Of a DNA stretch of 64,000 bases, positions 16,916 through 27,467 are shown piece by piece. The stretch comes from Rhizobium lentis (GTDB lineage: Bacteria > Pseudomonadota > Alphaproteobacteria > Rhizobiales > Rhizobiaceae). The first letter of the stretch is position 1. Every line of letters starts with the position of its first letter. The notes under the pieces are model-generated. The model was not told the origin of the DNA, did not search any database, and worked only from the letters and a program-made list of their open reading frames with translations. The stretch is taken from positions 1-64,000 of the forward strand of contig NZ_JACHBD010000003.1 of NCBI RefSeq assembly GCF_014200175.1. Reading direction: 5' to 3'. The translations under genes and the position numbers were made by a program.

Positions 16916-17269
16916 ATGATGACAACGAGAGCAATGACGGGAGCCCTTGGTTTTGCAGCTGCAATCTTCGCGTCGGTCATGGCGCAGGCGGCAAGCTTCG
17001 ACTGCGATGCGAAAGAATTGAAGCCGGACGAAGAGACAATCTGCGACAACCGCGCCCTCAACGATGCCGACGTGAAGATGGCGACGACCTTCGAGCTGCT
17101 CTCCGGCCTGCTGGCCATGGGCTCACGTGGGACATTGCAGGACGAGCAGACGGCCTGGCTGAAGAAGCGGCAGGAATGCGGGGCTGATGCCGCCTGCCTC
17201 AAGGCCGCCTATGAGGAGCGGCTGAAGCAGCTCGGCGAGACCTATAAAAACATCAACCGGCCGCTTTGA
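16916..17269 (+). CDS. LprI-like (DUF1311) secreted protein
   Basis: The 117-residue product has a signal peptide (cleavage near AQA-ASF, about residue 25) and a mature part with four cysteines (FDCDAKEL, TICDNRAL, QECGADAACL). This Cys spacing and the ending LKQLGETYKN match the LprI/DUF1311 family, some members of which inhibit lysozyme. AAGGAG precedes the ATG. It follows the YkvA-like gene closely. A role in envelope protection is an inference from the family. Confidence 0.78.
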   Translation: MMTTRAMTGALGFAAAIFASVMAQAASFDCDAKELKPDEETICDNRALNDADVKMATTFELLSGLLAMGSRGTLQDEQTAWLKKRQECGADAACLKAAYEERLKQLGETYKNINRPL

Positions 17270-17308
17270 AAGCGACCGGTCGACAGAGCAGTTGATGGAT
17301 TCGGGCAA

Positions 17309-19147
17309 TTAGCGGGCGTTCAGATCGCGCACAGCACCGCGATCGGCGCTCGTCGCGAAAGCGGCGTAGGCCTTCAGCGCCGTGGTGACGTTGCGCTTGC
17401 GGACTTCTGTGGGATGCCAGCCTTTGCCATCCTGCTCGGCGCGGCGGGCGGCAAGCTCGGCTTCGCTGACGCGCAGGCTGATGGTGCGGTTCGGGATGTC
17501 AATGTCGATCATGTCACCTTCGCGCACCAAGCCGATCGTGCCGCCATTGGCCGCTTCCGGCGAGACATGGCCGATCGAGAGGCCCGATGTGCCGCCGGAG
17601 AAGCGGCCATCGGTGATCAGCGCACAGGCCTTGCCGAGGCCCTTCGATTTCAGATAGCTCGTCGGATAGAGCATTTCCTGCATGCCGGGGCCGCCCTTCG
17701 GGCCTTCATAGCGGATGACGACGACGTCGCCGGCCTTGACTTCGTTGGCGAGGATCGCCTTCACGGATGCATCCTGGCTTTCGAAGACCCTTGCCGGACC
17801 GGAGAATTTAAGGATCGATTCATCGACGCCGGCCGTCTTGACGATACAGCCGTCGACCGCGAGGTTGCCCTTGAGCACGGCAAGGCCGCCGTCTTTCGAG
17901 AAGGGGTGCTCGACCGAACGGATGACGCCGTTCTGGCGATCCGTGTCGAGATCGTCCCAGCGGGCTTCCTGGCTGAAGGCGACCTGGGTGGGGATGCCGC
18001 CGGGAGCTGCGCGATAGAAATTGCGGACAGTGTCGCTGTTGGTGCGGGTGATATCCCAGCGGTCGATGGCGTCGCCCAGCGTCTCGGCATGGACGGTCGG
18101 GCAATCGCGGTTCAACAGACCGCCCTTGTCGAGTTCGCCGAGAATCGACATTATGCCGCCGGCGCGGTGGACGTCTTCCATATGCACGTCGCTCTTGGCG
18201 GGTGCGACCTTCGAAAGGCACGGCACGCGGCGCGATAGCGCATCGATATCGGCCATGGTGAAATCGACCTCGCCTTCATGGGCGGCGGCCAGGATATGCA
18301 GGACGGTGTTGGTCGAACCGCCCATGGCGATGTCGAGGGCCATGGCGTTCTCGAAGGCCTGCTTGGAAGCGATGGTGCGCGGCAGCGCCGTGATGTCGTC
18401 CTGCTCGTAATAGCGGCGGGCGAGATCGACGACCAAGTGGCCAGCTTCGACGAAGAGCCGCTTTCGGTCGGCATGGGTGGCAAGCGTCGAACCGTTGCCG
18501 GGCAGCGACAGGCCGAGCGCTTCGGTCAGGCAGTTCATGGAATTGGCGGTGAACATGCCGGAGCAGGAACCGCAGGTCGGACAGGCGGAACGCTCGATGA
18601 CCTTGACGTCTTCGTCGGAGATCTTGTCGTCGGCCGCGGCGACCATGGCGTCGACGAGATCGAGCGCATGGGTTTTGCCGTGCAGGACAACCTTGCCGGC
18701 TTCCATCGGGCCGCCCGAGACAAAGACGGTCGGGATATTGAGGCGCAGCGACGCCATCAGCATGCCGGGGGTTATCTTGTCGCAGTTAGAAATGCAAACC
18801 ATGGCATCGGCGCAATGGGCATTGACCATGTATTCGACGCTGTCGGCGATGAGCTCGCGCGACGGCAGCGAATAGAGCATGCCGTCATGGCCCATGGCGA
18901 TGCCGTCGTCGACGGCGATCGTGTTGAATTCCTTGGCGACACCGCCGGCCGCCTCGATTTCGCGGGCGACGAGCTGGCCGAGATCCTTGAGGTGCACGTG
19001 GCCGGGCACGAACTGCGTGAAAGAATTCACCACCGCGATGATCGGCTTGCCGAAATCCGAATCCTTCATGCCCGTGGCGCGCCAAAGGCCGCGCGCGCCT
19101 GCCATGTTGCGGCCGTGGGTCGTGGTTCTGGAACGGTAAGCTGGCAT
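17309..19147 (-). CDS. ilvD: Dihydroxy-acid dehydratase
   Basis: The 612-residue enzyme converts 2,3-dihydroxy-3-methylbutanoate and its homologue to the 2-keto acids of valine and isoleucine synthesis. Length agrees with the E. coli enzyme (616). Fe-S ligand cysteines are visible in [12 protein letters not shown] and [19 protein letters not shown], and the C-terminal GRFSGGTSG is intact. The ATG at 19147 (MPAYRSRTT) with GAGGAAG upstream is chosen over a frame that starts 228 bases earlier and lacks family resemblance there. It is not clustered with other branched-chain genes. Confidence 0.95.
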   Translation of the reverse strand: MPAYRSRTTTHGRNMAGARGLWRATGMKDSDFGKPIIAVVNSFTQFVPGHVHLKDLGQLVAREIEAAGGVAKEFNTIAVDDGIAMGHDGMLYSLPSRELIADSVEYMVNAHCADAMVCISNCDKITPGMLMASLRLNIPTVFVSGGPMEAGKVVLHGKTHALDLVDAMVAAADDKISDEDVKVIERSACPTCGSCSGMFTANSMNCLTEALGLSLPGNGSTLATHADRKRLFVEAGHLVVDLARRYYEQDDITALPRTIASKQAFENAMALDIAMGGSTNTVLHILAAAHEGEVDFTMADIDALSRRVPCLSKVAPAKSDVHMEDVHRAGGIMSILGELDKGGLLNRDCPTVHAETLGDAIDRWDITRTNSDTVRNFYRAAPGGIPTQVAFSQEARWDDLDTDRQNGVIRSVEHPFSKDGGLAVLKGNLAVDGCIVKTAGVDESILKFSGPARVFESQDASVKAILANEVKAGDVVVIRYEGPKGGPGMQEMLYPTSYLKSKGLGKACALITDGRFSGGTSGLSIGHVSPEAANGGTIGLVREGDMIDIDIPNRTISLRVSEAELAARRAEQDGKGWHPTEVRKRNVTTALKAYAAFATSADRGAVRDLNAR

Positions 19148-19483
19148 CGGTGTCTTCCTCGACGTGTCGGAAATGATCAGGCGAAGCGAAGCGGCATGAA
19201 GCCTGCGGGCCGGGCGAACGCTGCCTTTTGCAATTGTCCTAATCCAATCGACAGGGGCTGTCACTACCGGCAAGGTCAAATCCGGTACGCTGCGGAAGGA
19301 GCGCCTTGGGCGCCATCGATGATATACGGTTCGGCGCGCGGTTTGGTTACAGCCTATTCCATCACAGCCGAACACAAAAAATTGGCTTCCCGTCGGCGAG
19401 ATTCAAGGCATAGACATTAATCCGAACATGCGGGCGGTGCGTTTAAGAACTATATTCAAGAAATCCGCTCTGGAGGTTTCGAC
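19148..19483. other. Divergent intergenic region of ilvD and msrP
   Basis: This 336-base region has no supported gene. CTATAT at 19450-19455 is a plausible -10 element for msrP but lacks a good -35 partner. GGAGG at 19472-19476 is the msrP ribosome-binding site. No leader peptide rich in Ile/Val/Leu was seen in front of ilvD. Confidence 0.5.
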
Positions 19484-20431
19484 ATGCCAAGCTACCGCCC
19501 CCCGAAGATCGCCTCGTCGGAGATCACGCCACGCCAGATCTATATGCACCGCCGGGAATTCCTCGGTGCTGCAACGCTCGGTGCCATGGCGCTTTATGGC
19601 GCCGGCAAGGCGAGCGCGGCCGCCCTTTCGGCCGTCGAGAGCAAGTATAAGGTCGACGAGAAGCCGACGCCGCTCAAGGACGTCACCACCTACAACAATT
19701 TTTATGAGTTCGGCCTCGACAAGGGCGATCCCGCAGCGAATTGCGGCGACTTCAAGCCGCGGCCCTGGACGGTCAAGGTCGACGGCATGGTCAACAAACC
19801 CGGCACCTTCGACCTCGAAGCGCTGATGAAGGAATTCCCGATCGAGGAGCGCACCTATCGGATGCGCTGCGTCGAAGCCTGGTCGATGGTCATTCCCTGG
19901 GACGGCTTTCCGCTGGCATCGCTGCTCGACAAGGTGGAGCCGCTCGGCAGCGCCAAATACGTCGCCTTCGAAACCGTCGTGCGGCCGGACGAGATGCCGG
20001 GACAGAAGGGTTTCTTCCAGTCGCTCGACTGGCCCTATGTCGAAGGCCTGCGGCTCGACGAAGCGCGCCATCCGCTGACGCTGCTTGCCATCGGCCTCTA
20101 TGGCGAAACGCTGCCGAACCAGAACGGCGCGCCGATCCGCCTGGTCGTGCCGTGGAAATACGGCTTCAAGGGCATCAAGTCGATCGTCAGGATCACCCTT
20201 ACCGACCAGCAGCCGAAGAACACCTGGCAGGTGACCAATCCGCAGGAATACGGCTTCTACGCCAACGTCAATCCAGCCGTCGACCATCCGCGCTGGAGCC
20301 AGGCGAGCGAGAGGCGCATTGGCGAAAGCGGCTTCTTCGGCGCGAGCCGCCGCCCCACCCTGCCCTTCAACGGTTATGCCGACGAGGTGGCGAGCCTTTA
20401 TGCCGGCATGGACCTGAAGGCGAATTTCTGA
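19484..20431 (+). CDS. msrP: Protein-methionine-sulfoxide reductase, molybdopterin subunit
   Basis: The 315-residue protein is the catalytic subunit of the MsrPQ system, which repairs oxidised methionine in periplasmic proteins. A twin-arginine export signal HRREFLG lies at 22-28, followed by a hydrophobic stretch and an Ala cleavage region near 45. The sulfite-oxidase fold follows, with Cys129 (MRCVEAWSM) as the molybdenum ligand. Its stop shares one base with the start of msrQ (TGATG), so expression is coupled. Confidence 0.93.
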   Translation: MPSYRPPKIASSEITPRQIYMHRREFLGAATLGAMALYGAGKASAAALSAVESKYKVDEKPTPLKDVTTYNNFYEFGLDKGDPAANCGDFKPRPWTVKVDGMVNKPGTFDLEALMKEFPIEERTYRMRCVEAWSMVIPWDGFPLASLLDKVEPLGSAKYVAFETVVRPDEMPGQKGFFQSLDWPYVEGLRLDEARHPLTLLAIGLYGETLPNQNGAPIRLVVPWKYGFKGIKSIVRITLTDQQPKNTWQVTNPQEYGFYANVNPAVDHPRWSQASERRIGESGFFGASRRPTLPFNGYADEVASLYAGMDLKANF

Positions 20432-21102
20432 TGGCAGAATTGTCGCTCGCCATCCCGAAACGTTGGCAACCCGCCTCCGTCTGGCTGCTTTATGTCGCGG
20501 GCCTCCTGCCGGCCGCCTGGACCTTCTATCTCGGCGCGACCGATCAGCTCGGCGCCGACCCTGTCAAGACCTTCGAGCTCTTCCTCGGCATCTGGACGAT
20601 CCGCTTCCTGATCGCGACACTTGCCGTCTCGCCTGCCCGCGAGCTGTTCGGCTGGAATTATCTGCGCTACCGTCGCGCGCTCGGCCTTTTGACCTTCTAC
20701 TACGCGCTGATGCACTTTACCGTCTATATGGTGCTCGACCAGGCGATGGATATCCAGGCAGTCATCAACGACGTGCTGAAGCGCCCTTTCATCATGTTCG
20801 GCATGGCAGCGCTTGCCATGCTCGTTCCCCTGGCGGTGACATCCAATAACTTCTCGATCCGCCGTCTCGGTGCGAACTGGAACCGGCTGCATCGCCTGGC
20901 CTACATCATCGCCGCCTGCGGGGCGCTGCACTTCGCGCTTTCGACCAAGATCCTCGACCTCGAGCAATATATCTATGTCGGGCTGATGATTGCCCTTATC
21001 CTTTACCGCTCCTGGCGGCCGATCGCCCGCAGCCGGAAGAAAGCACAAGGAGGGTCGCGCGGACGGCCCGTGGGCTCACCAGCTTCGCGACAATCGGTTT
21101 AA
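20431..21102 (+). CDS. msrQ: Heme-binding membrane subunit of the MsrPQ system
   Basis: The 223-residue integral membrane protein (about six hydrophobic segments) is of the YedZ/ferric-reductase-like family and passes electrons from the respiratory chain to MsrP. Histidines that may bind heme lie in YYALMHFTVY and CGALHFAL. The ATG overlaps the msrP stop by one base; the frame itself is open further upstream, inside msrP, but that part is not real. The end overlaps the convergent DUF2809 gene by 4 bases. Confidence 0.92.
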   Translation: MAELSLAIPKRWQPASVWLLYVAGLLPAAWTFYLGATDQLGADPVKTFELFLGIWTIRFLIATLAVSPARELFGWNYLRYRRALGLLTFYYALMHFTVYMVLDQAMDIQAVINDVLKRPFIMFGMAALAMLVPLAVTSNNFSIRRLGANWNRLHRLAYIIAACGALHFALSTKILDLEQYIYVGLMIALILYRSWRPIARSRKKAQGGSRGRPVGSPASRQSV

Positions 21103-21515
21103 CGCCGCTCAGGCGAAGATGGCCTGTGTGCGGGATCAAAAGCATAGGCCGCAGCTATCCCGATCGCGTAGGCCAAGATATTCCAGGGCGAGAAGACGCG
21201 CCCAAGCAGTAAGGCTCCGGCGGTCGTCAGTCGAAATGCATCGAGCCCGGGTGTGTGGTAGAGCCGGAAGAATTCAACGCAGATGGCAACCGCCAGCGCT
21301 AACACTGCAATTCCTGCGGGCGGCATTCTTGCTGTGAGAGCTGTAACGGCAAGCGCCAGCAGGACATAAACCATGGATCCCCAAAGCAGCGATCCACCAT
21401 ATTTGACGAGGAAGAAGGGTAGACCAGCTGCATAACCGAAGCGTCTCAGCGTCAAACCAAAAACAATGATGAGCAGCAGGGCTGCGAAGCGTCCGGCTTG
21501 AATGCGACCGAGCAT
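21099..21515 (-). CDS. DUF2809 family membrane protein
   Basis: The 138-residue product has four hydrophobic segments (about 10-28, 38-60, 66-84 and 106-128). KYGGSLLWGSMVY, EFFRLYHTPGLDAFR and GRVFSPWNILAYAIG match the DUF2809 family of small membrane proteins of unknown function. It overlaps the convergent msrQ by four bases. Confidence 0.75.
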   Translation of the reverse strand: MLGRIQAGRFAALLLIIVFGLTLRRFGYAAGLPFFLVKYGGSLLWGSMVYVLLALAVTALTARMPPAGIAVLALAVAICVEFFRLYHTPGLDAFRLTTAGALLLGRVFSPWNILAYAIGIAAAYAFDPAHRPSSPERR

Positions 21516-21532
21516 ATGTCAAACGACGCCTT

Positions 21533-21916
21533 TCACGCTGCGACTGTCGGCTGATTGATCATCGCCTCGATATTGTAACCGTCGGGATCCAGTACGAAGC
21601 AGGCGTAATGATCGGGGGCGTATTCCGGGCGTGGGCGGGGAGCGCCGTTATCCCTGGCACCGGCTTGGAAGGCATCGACCTCCCCCTTGCCGCGCGCCCT
21701 GAAAGCGATGTGAATCCGAGTCAGATGCGGCGGGCTATCCGCCTGCTGGATCTCGAACAGGCAGCCATTGCCGATATCGAAGGCCAAGATGACGTTCTCC
21801 TTGCCGAAGGTGAGCCGGTAACCCAGGGGTAAGAACGCCTTTTCGTAGAAGAGCTTGCTCTTCGACAAATCACCCACCGCGAGGTTATGTGGTCGATCAT
21901 GGCGCTGCTCACTCAT
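21533..21916 (-). pseudogene. VOC-family (glyoxalase-like) protein with apparent 5' frameshift
   Basis: The frame from 21916 encodes 127 residues of a single VOC domain (VGDLSKSKLFYEKAF, ILAFDIGNG, IHIAFRA, YACFVLDPDGYNIE). The usual family start, MIDHIT, is present but in another frame, beginning at ATG 21900. Adding one base near 21881-21886 would join MIDHIT to LAVGDLSKSK, the normal family sequence. So a one-base deletion, natural or from sequencing, is likely. Translation from 21916 would replace the first beta strand (which carries a metal-ligand His) by MSEQRHDRPHN, so the product may or may not be functional. Confidence 0.65.
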
Positions 21917-21934
21917 TAAAAATGCCGGCACGAA

Positions 21935-21959
21935 AAAGCCGGGCACAAGGCCCGGCTTT
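21935..21959 (-). terminator. Terminator of the ribosomal super-operon
   Basis: On the minus strand AAAGCCGGG-7-CCCGGCTTT is followed by further T residues, 25 bases after the rplQ stop. This is a classical rho-independent terminator. It precedes the VOC-family gene, which would need its own promoter. Confidence 0.85.
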
Positions 21960-21983
21960 CCAGCTTTCCGAAAGCGGAAAATC

Positions 21984-22406
21984 TTAGGCAGCGACGGCCT
22001 GCTCTTCGGCAGCGACGCGGGCCTTGTCGGCTGCGCCCTTGGCAAAGGTGTCGCGATCAACGAATTCGACCACGGCCATGGCGGCATTGTCGCCCTGGCG
22101 GAAGCCGGCCTTCATGATGCGCAGGTAACCGCCGTTGCGGGTGGCGTAACGCGTTGCGATCGTGTCGAACAGCTTCGAAACGACGGCGGCGTCACGGATC
22201 TGCGAAATCGCCTGACGGCGAGCGTGCAGGTCGCCGCGCTTGCCGAGCGTGACGAGCTTCTCGACGATCGGGCGGATTTCCTTGGCCTTCGGCAGGGTCG
22301 TGACGATCTGCTCGTGGGTAATCAGCGAAGCCGCCATGTTGGCGAACATCGCCTTGCGGTGGCTTGCAGTTCTATTCAGCTTGCGGCCGGCTTTACCATG
22401 GCGCAT
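21984..22406 (-). CDS. rplQ: 50S ribosomal protein L17
   Basis: The 140-residue protein starts [20 protein letters not shown], the signature of L17, and is slightly longer than the E. coli protein because of an Ala/Glu-rich tail (AAEEQAVAA). L17 binds 23S rRNA near the polypeptide exit on the large subunit. It is the last gene of the alpha operon, 123 bases after rpoA, and a terminator follows. Confidence 0.98.
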   Translation of the reverse strand: MRHGKAGRKLNRTASHRKAMFANMAASLITHEQIVTTLPKAKEIRPIVEKLVTLGKRGDLHARRQAISQIRDAAVVSKLFDTIATRYATRNGGYLRIMKAGFRQGDNAAMAVVEFVDRDTFAKGAADKARVAAEEQAVAA

Positions 22407-22529
22407 TGCTATTCTCCTTTAATGCAGGTGCCCTTACACTAAGTGGGCCTGCCGTTTCCTGGCACATGCAGGCGATCGGCCTGCTGTTTGACGGGGAAAG
22501 GCAGTCGAAAGAGCCTGCCTTTTGTTTTC

Positions 22530-23540
22530 TCAATATTGGTCTTCGTAACGCTTGGCGAGATCTTCGATGTTCTCGGGCGGCCATGCCGGCACTTCCATGC
22601 CGAGGTGCAGGCCCATGGAAGCGAGAACTTCCTTGATTTCGTTCAGCGACTTGCGACCAAAATTCGGTGTGCGGAGCATTTCTGCTTCGGTCTTCTGAAT
22701 GAGGTCGCCGATGTAGACGATGTTGTCGTTCTTCAGGCAGTTTGCCGAACGGACCGACAGTTCGAGTTCGTCCACCTTCTTCAGGAGAGCCGGGTTGAAA
22801 GCGAGTTCGGTGACTGCTTCCTCTTCGGTTTCCTTCTGCGGCTCGTCGAAGTTGACGAAGACGCCAAGCTGATCCTGGAGGATGCGCGCCGCGAAAGCGA
22901 CGGCGTCTTCGCCGGAGATCGAGCCATCGGTTTCGATGGTCATGTTCAGCTTGTCGTAGTCGAGAACCTGTCCTTCACGGGTGTTTTCAACCTTGTAGGA
23001 CACCTTCTTGACCGGCGAATAAAGGCTGTCGACCGGGATGAGACCGATCGGAGCATCTTCCGCACGATTGCGTTCGGCCGGAACGTAGCCCTTGCCGTTG
23101 TTGACGGTGAATTCCATGCGGATTTCGGCGCCCTCGTCGAGCGTGCAGATCACATGCTCGGGGTTGAGGATTTCGATATCGCCGACCGTCTGGATGTCAC
23201 CAGCCGTAACAACGCCCGGGCCCTGCTTGCGCACGACCATGCGCTTTGCGTCGTCGCCATCCATCTTGATGGCGATTTCCTTGATGTTGAGCACGATGTC
23301 CGTGACGTCTTCGCGGACGCCCGGAATCGAGGAGAATTCATGCAGCACGCCGTCGATCTGCACCGCCGTGACGGCGGCACCGCGCAGCGACGAGAGCAGA
23401 ACGCGGCGCAGCGCGTTGCCTAGGGTGAGGCCGAAGCCGCGCTCCAGCGGTTCGGCAACGAGCGTCGCCCTGGTGCGCGAGCTCGAGGAGAACTCCACCT
23501 TGTTCGGCTTGATCAGTTCCTGCCAGTTCTTCTGAATCAT
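22530..23540 (-). CDS. rpoA: RNA polymerase alpha subunit
   Basis: The 336-residue protein has the N-terminal dimerisation and assembly domain ([17 protein letters not shown] near 40-56), a flexible linker rich in Glu (about 235-250) and the C-terminal domain that binds UP elements and activators ([18 protein letters not shown]). The C-terminal tail is longer than in E. coli, as in other alphaproteobacteria. It lies between rpsK and rplQ; the rpsD gene found here in E. coli is absent. Confidence 0.98.
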   Translation of the reverse strand: MIQKNWQELIKPNKVEFSSSSRTRATLVAEPLERGFGLTLGNALRRVLLSSLRGAAVTAVQIDGVLHEFSSIPGVREDVTDIVLNIKEIAIKMDGDDAKRMVVRKQGPGVVTAGDIQTVGDIEILNPEHVICTLDEGAEIRMEFTVNNGKGYVPAERNRAEDAPIGLIPVDSLYSPVKKVSYKVENTREGQVLDYDKLNMTIETDGSISGEDAVAFAARILQDQLGVFVNFDEPQKETEEEAVTELAFNPALLKKVDELELSVRSANCLKNDNIVYIGDLIQKTEAEMLRTPNFGRKSLNEIKEVLASMGLHLGMEVPAWPPENIEDLAKRYEDQY

Positions 23541-23637
23541 GAGTTTGCCTTCCGTTCGTTGCCACCATCCAATCGTGACAACCGAGCTTGAAAACCACCG
23601 GGAGCGCGAAGGCGCTCACCGGTGACGATAGCGATGA

Positions 23638-24027
23638 TCAGACGCGGCGCTTCTTGCGCGGACGGCAGCCATTGTGCGGGATCGGTGTCACGTCACGGAT
23701 GGACGTGATCATGAAACCCGCAGCCTGGAGCGCGCGCAGAGCCGATTCACGACCCGAACCCGGACCGCAGACTTCGACTTCCAGCGACTTCATGCCGTGC
23801 TCCTGGGCCTTCTTGGCGCAGTCTTCGGCAGCGATCTGGGCGGCGAACGGGGTCGACTTGCGCGAGCCCTTGAAGCCCTTGGCGCCAGCCGACGACCAGG
23901 CGATTGCATTGCCCTGCGCATCGGTGATGGTGATCATCGTGTTGTTGAAGGTCGAGTTGACGTGAGCGACACCCGACGAGATATTCTTGCGCTCGCGACG
24001 GCGAACGCGGACGGCTTCCTTAGCCAT
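23638..24027 (-). CDS. rpsK: 30S ribosomal protein S11
   Basis: The 129-residue protein shows [18 protein letters not shown] and the basic tail [12 protein letters not shown]11 sits on the platform of the small subunit near the mRNA exit. The gene is 133 bases after rpsM and 97 bases before rpoA. Confidence 0.98.
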   Translation of the reverse strand: MAKEAVRVRRRERKNISSGVAHVNSTFNNTMITITDAQGNAIAWSSAGAKGFKGSRKSTPFAAQIAAEDCAKKAQEHGMKSLEVEVCGPGSGRESALRALQAAGFMITSIRDVTPIPHNGCRPRKKRRV

Positions 24028-24160
24028 GCTATTCCTTTCGTTGATCTCTTCACCGCCGTAATACCAGCGGCTACACCGGAACGGCGCCTATATGGTCCCG
24101 CTCCAAACTCAAAAGAGGCCGGCGCAGACCGCCAGCCCCCTCATCCCGGTTTCCCGGAAA

Positions 24161-24529
24161 TTACTTCTTCTTGCCAGCGATTGCCTTTGCCGGACCCTTG
24201 CGGGTGCGGGCATTGGTGTGCGTGCGCTGACCGCGGACCGGAAGGCCGCGGCGATGACGCAGGCCGCGATAGCAGCCGAGGTCCATCAGGCGCTTGATGT
24301 TCATCGCGGTATCGCGACGAAGATCACCCTCGACCTGATAGTCGCGGTCGATGGCTTCGCGGATCTGAAGGACTTCGGCGTCAGTCAGCTGATGCACACG
24401 ACGTTCCGCCGGGATACCGACCTTCTCGACGATTTCCTGTGCGAATTTCGGACCGATCCCGTGAATGTAGGTCAGCGCGATAACAACGCGCTTTGCAGTC
24501 GGGATGTTGACGCCAGCGATACGTGCCAC
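24161..24529 (-). CDS. rpsM: 30S ribosomal protein S13
   Basis: Starting at GTG (24529) the protein has 122 residues and begins [13 protein letters not shown] after the initiator. The GTG is preceded by AAGGAGAAC; an ATG 36 bases earlier would add residues not found in S13. S13 lies in the head of the small subunit, bridges to L5 and touches P-site tRNA with its basic tail (here ending AIAGKKK). It is the first gene after adk, 221 bases downstream; rpmJ and infA, found near here in many bacteria, are absent. Confidence 0.95.
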   Translation of the reverse strand: MARIAGVNIPTAKRVVIALTYIHGIGPKFAQEIVEKVGIPAERRVHQLTDAEVLQIREAIDRDYQVEGDLRRDTAMNIKRLMDLGCYRGLRHRRGLPVRGQRTHTNARTRKGPAKAIAGKKK

Positions 24530-24750
24530 GCCTGTTCTCCTTGCATTCCAGTTGCCATCCGGCAAGTGGGCTTCGTTATGCGGTCTTTGGAACCGCTCGT
24601 TCAGATTTACGTCCGCAACATGTCAAAACGACCGCACCCGGACTTCCTTGGGAAATCCGCGCCGATCGCATGGAATGTCGCGAGTTGGCGCGGTGTTTAG
24701 CGGAATCAGTGCTGAAAAGCAACCGCTCCGCCAAGTTTATTTTCAAAGCC

Positions 24751-25401
24751 TTAAAGCTCGGAAAGAATGGATTCGACCTCGGCTGTCACATGGTCGATCT
24801 CCGCCATGCCGTCGACGGACTTGAGTTTGCCCTTGGCATAGTAGTAGCCGATCAGCGGCGAGGTTTCCTTGTAGTAGACCTCGAGACGCTTGATCATCGT
24901 CTCGGCGTTGTCGTCAGGACGACGCTTGAAGTGAGTCGAACCGCACTTGTCGCACACGCCTTCCTCAACCGGAACCTTGTCCGTGTCATGATAGACAGTG
25001 CCGCACTGAGCGCAGGTGTAACGGCCATCCACGCGGCGGACGAGTTCCTGGTCGTCGACGCGAAACTCGATAACCACCGAAAGGTCGAGTCCCTTAGCTT
25101 TGAGCATCGCCTCGGTGGCGTCCGCCTGGACCAGCGTCCTCGGAAAGCCATCGAGAATGAAGCCGTTGGCGCAATCGGGCTGATCGATTCGCTCGGAAAC
25201 GATGGCGATGACGATATCATCCGAGACAAGCTTGCCGGCGTCCATGACGGCCTTCGCCCGCTTCCCCACTTCCGTACCGGCATTGACCGCCGCACGCAGC
25301 ATATCGCCCGTGGAAAGCTGCGGAATGCCGTGCTTTTCCACGATCCGCTGGGCTTGGGTTCCCTTACCTGCGCCCGGCGGCCCCAAAAGGATAAGTCTCA
25401 T
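24751..25401 (-). CDS. adk: Adenylate kinase, zinc-lid type
   Basis: The 216-residue enzyme interconverts ATP + AMP and 2 ADP. The P-loop GPPGAGKGT is at 8-16, and the AMP-site segments STGDMLRAA and DGFPRT follow. The LID domain holds four cysteines (130, 133, 150, 153) that should bind zinc, as in many Gram-positive and alphaproteobacterial enzymes. The start overlaps the secY stop by four bases (ATGA), as expected for the secY-adk pair of the spc operon. Confidence 0.98.
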   Translation of the reverse strand: MRLILLGPPGAGKGTQAQRIVEKHGIPQLSTGDMLRAAVNAGTEVGKRAKAVMDAGKLVSDDIVIAIVSERIDQPDCANGFILDGFPRTLVQADATEAMLKAKGLDLSVVIEFRVDDQELVRRVDGRYTCAQCGTVYHDTDKVPVEEGVCDKCGSTHFKRRPDDNAETMIKRLEVYYKETSPLIGYYYAKGKLKSVDGMAEIDHVTAEVESILSEL

Positions 25402-26738
25402 CGCCCCCTCTTTCCTCCACGCAACTTCGATTTCTTGATCAGGCCTTCGTATTGCTGCGCGATCAGGTGACCCTGGATCTGTGCAACCGTATCAAGAGTT
25501 ACGCTAACCACGATCAAAAGCGAAGTCCCACCAAGGGATAATGGAATGCCGGTTTGCGACACCAATATCTCCGGAAGGATGCAGACGAAGACGAGATAGA
25601 TCGCGCCGATCACCGTAATGCGGGTCAGCACGTAGTCGATATATTCGGCTGTGCGCTCACCCGGACGGATGCCGGGAATGAAGCCGCCGTGCTTCTTCAG
25701 ATTGTCGGCCGTATCCTTCGGATTGAAGACGATGGCCGTGTAGAAGAAGGCGAAGAAGGCGATCAGCGCCGCATAGAGCACCATATAGAGCGGCTGACCA
25801 TGACCGAGCGCCGCAACGATCGACGTTGCCCAGGCCGGCATTGCTGTGGTGCTGGCAAAGCCGGCGACCGTTGCCGGCAGCAGCAGCAGCGATGACGCGA
25901 AGATCGCCGGGATGACGCCCGAGGTGTTGAGCTTCAGCGGCAGATGCGACGTATCGCCCTGGAACATGCGGTTGCCGACCTGGCGCTTCGGATACTGGAT
26001 CAGCAGCCGGCGCTGCGCACGTTCGACGAAGACGATAACGCCGATGACGCCGATTGCGACGAGAATGACGAGCAGGATCAGCGGCGTCGACAGCGCGCCG
26101 GTTCGGCCGAGTTCGAGCGTGCCCGCCAGAGCCGTGGGAAGACCGGCGGCGATGCCGGCGAAGATGATCAGCGAAATGCCGTTGCCGATGCCGCGCGAGG
26201 TGATCTGCTCGCCGAGCCACATCAGGAACATCGTGCCGCCGAGCAGCGTCAGGACGGTGGATAGACGGAAGAACCAGCCCGGGTCGACGACGAGGCCCTG
26301 GCCGCTCTCAAGGCCGGCGGCAATGCCATAGGCCTGCAGTGCGCCGAGAATGACGGTGCCATAGCGGGTATACTGGTTGATGATCTTGCGGCCCTGCTCG
26401 CCTTCCTTCTTCAGGTTTTCGAGCGCCGGCACGACCGAGGTCATGAGCTGCACGATGATCGAGGCGGAGATATAGGGCATGATTCCCAGCGCGAAGATCG
26501 CCATACGCTGAACGGCGCCGCCCGAGAACATGTTGAAAAGGCCAAGAATGCCGCCTGCCTGGCCGCGGAAAGCCTGGGCGTAGGCTTCGGGATTGAGGCC
26601 CGGAAGCGGAATATGGGTGCCGAGCCTGTAGACGAGGAGAGCTGCCAGTGTGAACCACAAGCGCTTCTTCAAATCCTCGGCTTTGGCAAAGGTCGAAAAA
26701 TTGAGGTTGGATGCCAATTGTTCCGCTGCAGAAGCCAT
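25398..26738 (-). CDS. secY: Protein translocase subunit SecY
   Basis: The 446-residue membrane protein forms the protein-conducting channel with SecE and SecG. About ten transmembrane segments are visible, with the conserved [10 protein letters not shown] near 42-51, [14 protein letters not shown] and the cytoplasmic loop FIPGIRPG. It follows rplO by 236 bases that contain a terminator-like hairpin, and overlaps adk by four bases. Confidence 0.98.
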   Translation of the reverse strand: MASAAEQLASNLNFSTFAKAEDLKKRLWFTLAALLVYRLGTHIPLPGLNPEAYAQAFRGQAGGILGLFNMFSGGAVQRMAIFALGIMPYISASIIVQLMTSVVPALENLKKEGEQGRKIINQYTRYGTVILGALQAYGIAAGLESGQGLVVDPGWFFRLSTVLTLLGGTMFLMWLGEQITSRGIGNGISLIIFAGIAAGLPTALAGTLELGRTGALSTPLILLVILVAIGVIGVIVFVERAQRRLLIQYPKRQVGNRMFQGDTSHLPLKLNTSGVIPAIFASSLLLLPATVAGFASTTAMPAWATSIVAALGHGQPLYMVLYAALIAFFAFFYTAIVFNPKDTADNLKKHGGFIPGIRPGERTAEYIDYVLTRITVIGAIYLVFVCILPEILVSQTGIPLSLGGTSLLIVVSVTLDTVAQIQGHLIAQQYEGLIKKSKLRGGKRGR

Positions 26739-26932
26739 GCGATTCTCCGCGCTACCAATTCCGGCCGTCTCTGGGGGATAGGCCGGCCCCGGAATCAGTA
26801 TGAAAATTATTCAAAACCGGGCTTGGAACGGATTGCAGCGCAACCCCATGCCTCACCCTTGTTTTCCAGTCTTACCGGCGTGACGCGAGCGCGCCAGCCG
26901 ATATTTTGTGAGGCCCACATATGGGAGCAAAA

Positions 26933-26959
26933 TCGCCCGGTGTGAAGCACCCCGGGCGA
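26933..26959 (-). terminator. Internal terminator-like hairpin between rplO and secY
   Basis: On the minus strand TCGCCCGG-11-CCGGGCGA is followed directly by TTTTGC, 15 bases after the rplO stop. It has the form of a rho-independent terminator, yet secY and adk continue in the same direction, so it may be a partial terminator, or secY may have a promoter in 26739-26930. Confidence 0.7.
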
Positions 26960-26974
26960 CATATCATCAGATTA

Positions 26975-27451
26975 TTATTCGGCTGCAACAGGAGCCGAAA
27001 GCAGCGTCACGCTGCCGCCGGCCTTTTCGATCTTCTCGACGGCAGGCTTGGAAGCGCCTGCGACGACGATGGTGATCTTGGCCTTGAGTTCGCCGTCGGC
27101 GAGAACGCGAACGCCGTCCTTGGCGCGGCGGATGACGCCGGCAGCCTTGAGGGAGGCTGCGTCAACGGTGGCCTTCGCATCGAGCTTGCCGGCGTCGATC
27201 GCGGCCTGGATGCGGGCGAGCGACACGACGACGAAGTCGGAAGCGAAGATATTGTTGAAGCCGCGCTTCGGCAGGCGACGATAGATCGGCATCTGGCCGC
27301 CTTCGAAGCCGTTGATAGCGACGCCGGAACGGGACTTCTGACCCTTCACACCGCGACCACCGGTCTTGCCCGAGCCCGAGCCGATACCGCGGCCGAGGCG
27401 CTTGCGGCTGTGGGTCGAGCCTTCGTTGTCCTTGATTTCATTGAGTTTCAT
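26975..27451 (-). CDS. rplO: 50S ribosomal protein L15
   Basis: The 158-residue protein starts [12 protein letters not shown] and has the basic Gly-rich N-terminal half typical of L15 ([18 protein letters not shown]). It helps late assembly of the large subunit. The ATG at 27451 is chosen since a frame starting 57 bases earlier overlaps rpmD. It is 16 bases after rpmD. Confidence 0.98.
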   Translation of the reverse strand: MKLNEIKDNEGSTHSRKRLGRGIGSGSGKTGGRGVKGQKSRSGVAINGFEGGQMPIYRRLPKRGFNNIFASDFVVVSLARIQAAIDAGKLDAKATVDAASLKAAGVIRRAKDGVRVLADGELKAKITIVVAGASKPAVEKIEKAGGSVTLLSAPVAAE

Positions 27452-27467
27452 GAGCGTTTCCTCCGTC

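Noticed and set aside
19148-19375. A 76-codon N-terminal extension of dihydroxy-acid dehydratase
   Set aside because: It is not conserved in the family, and the ATG at 19147 has a good ribosome-binding site and gives the normal length.
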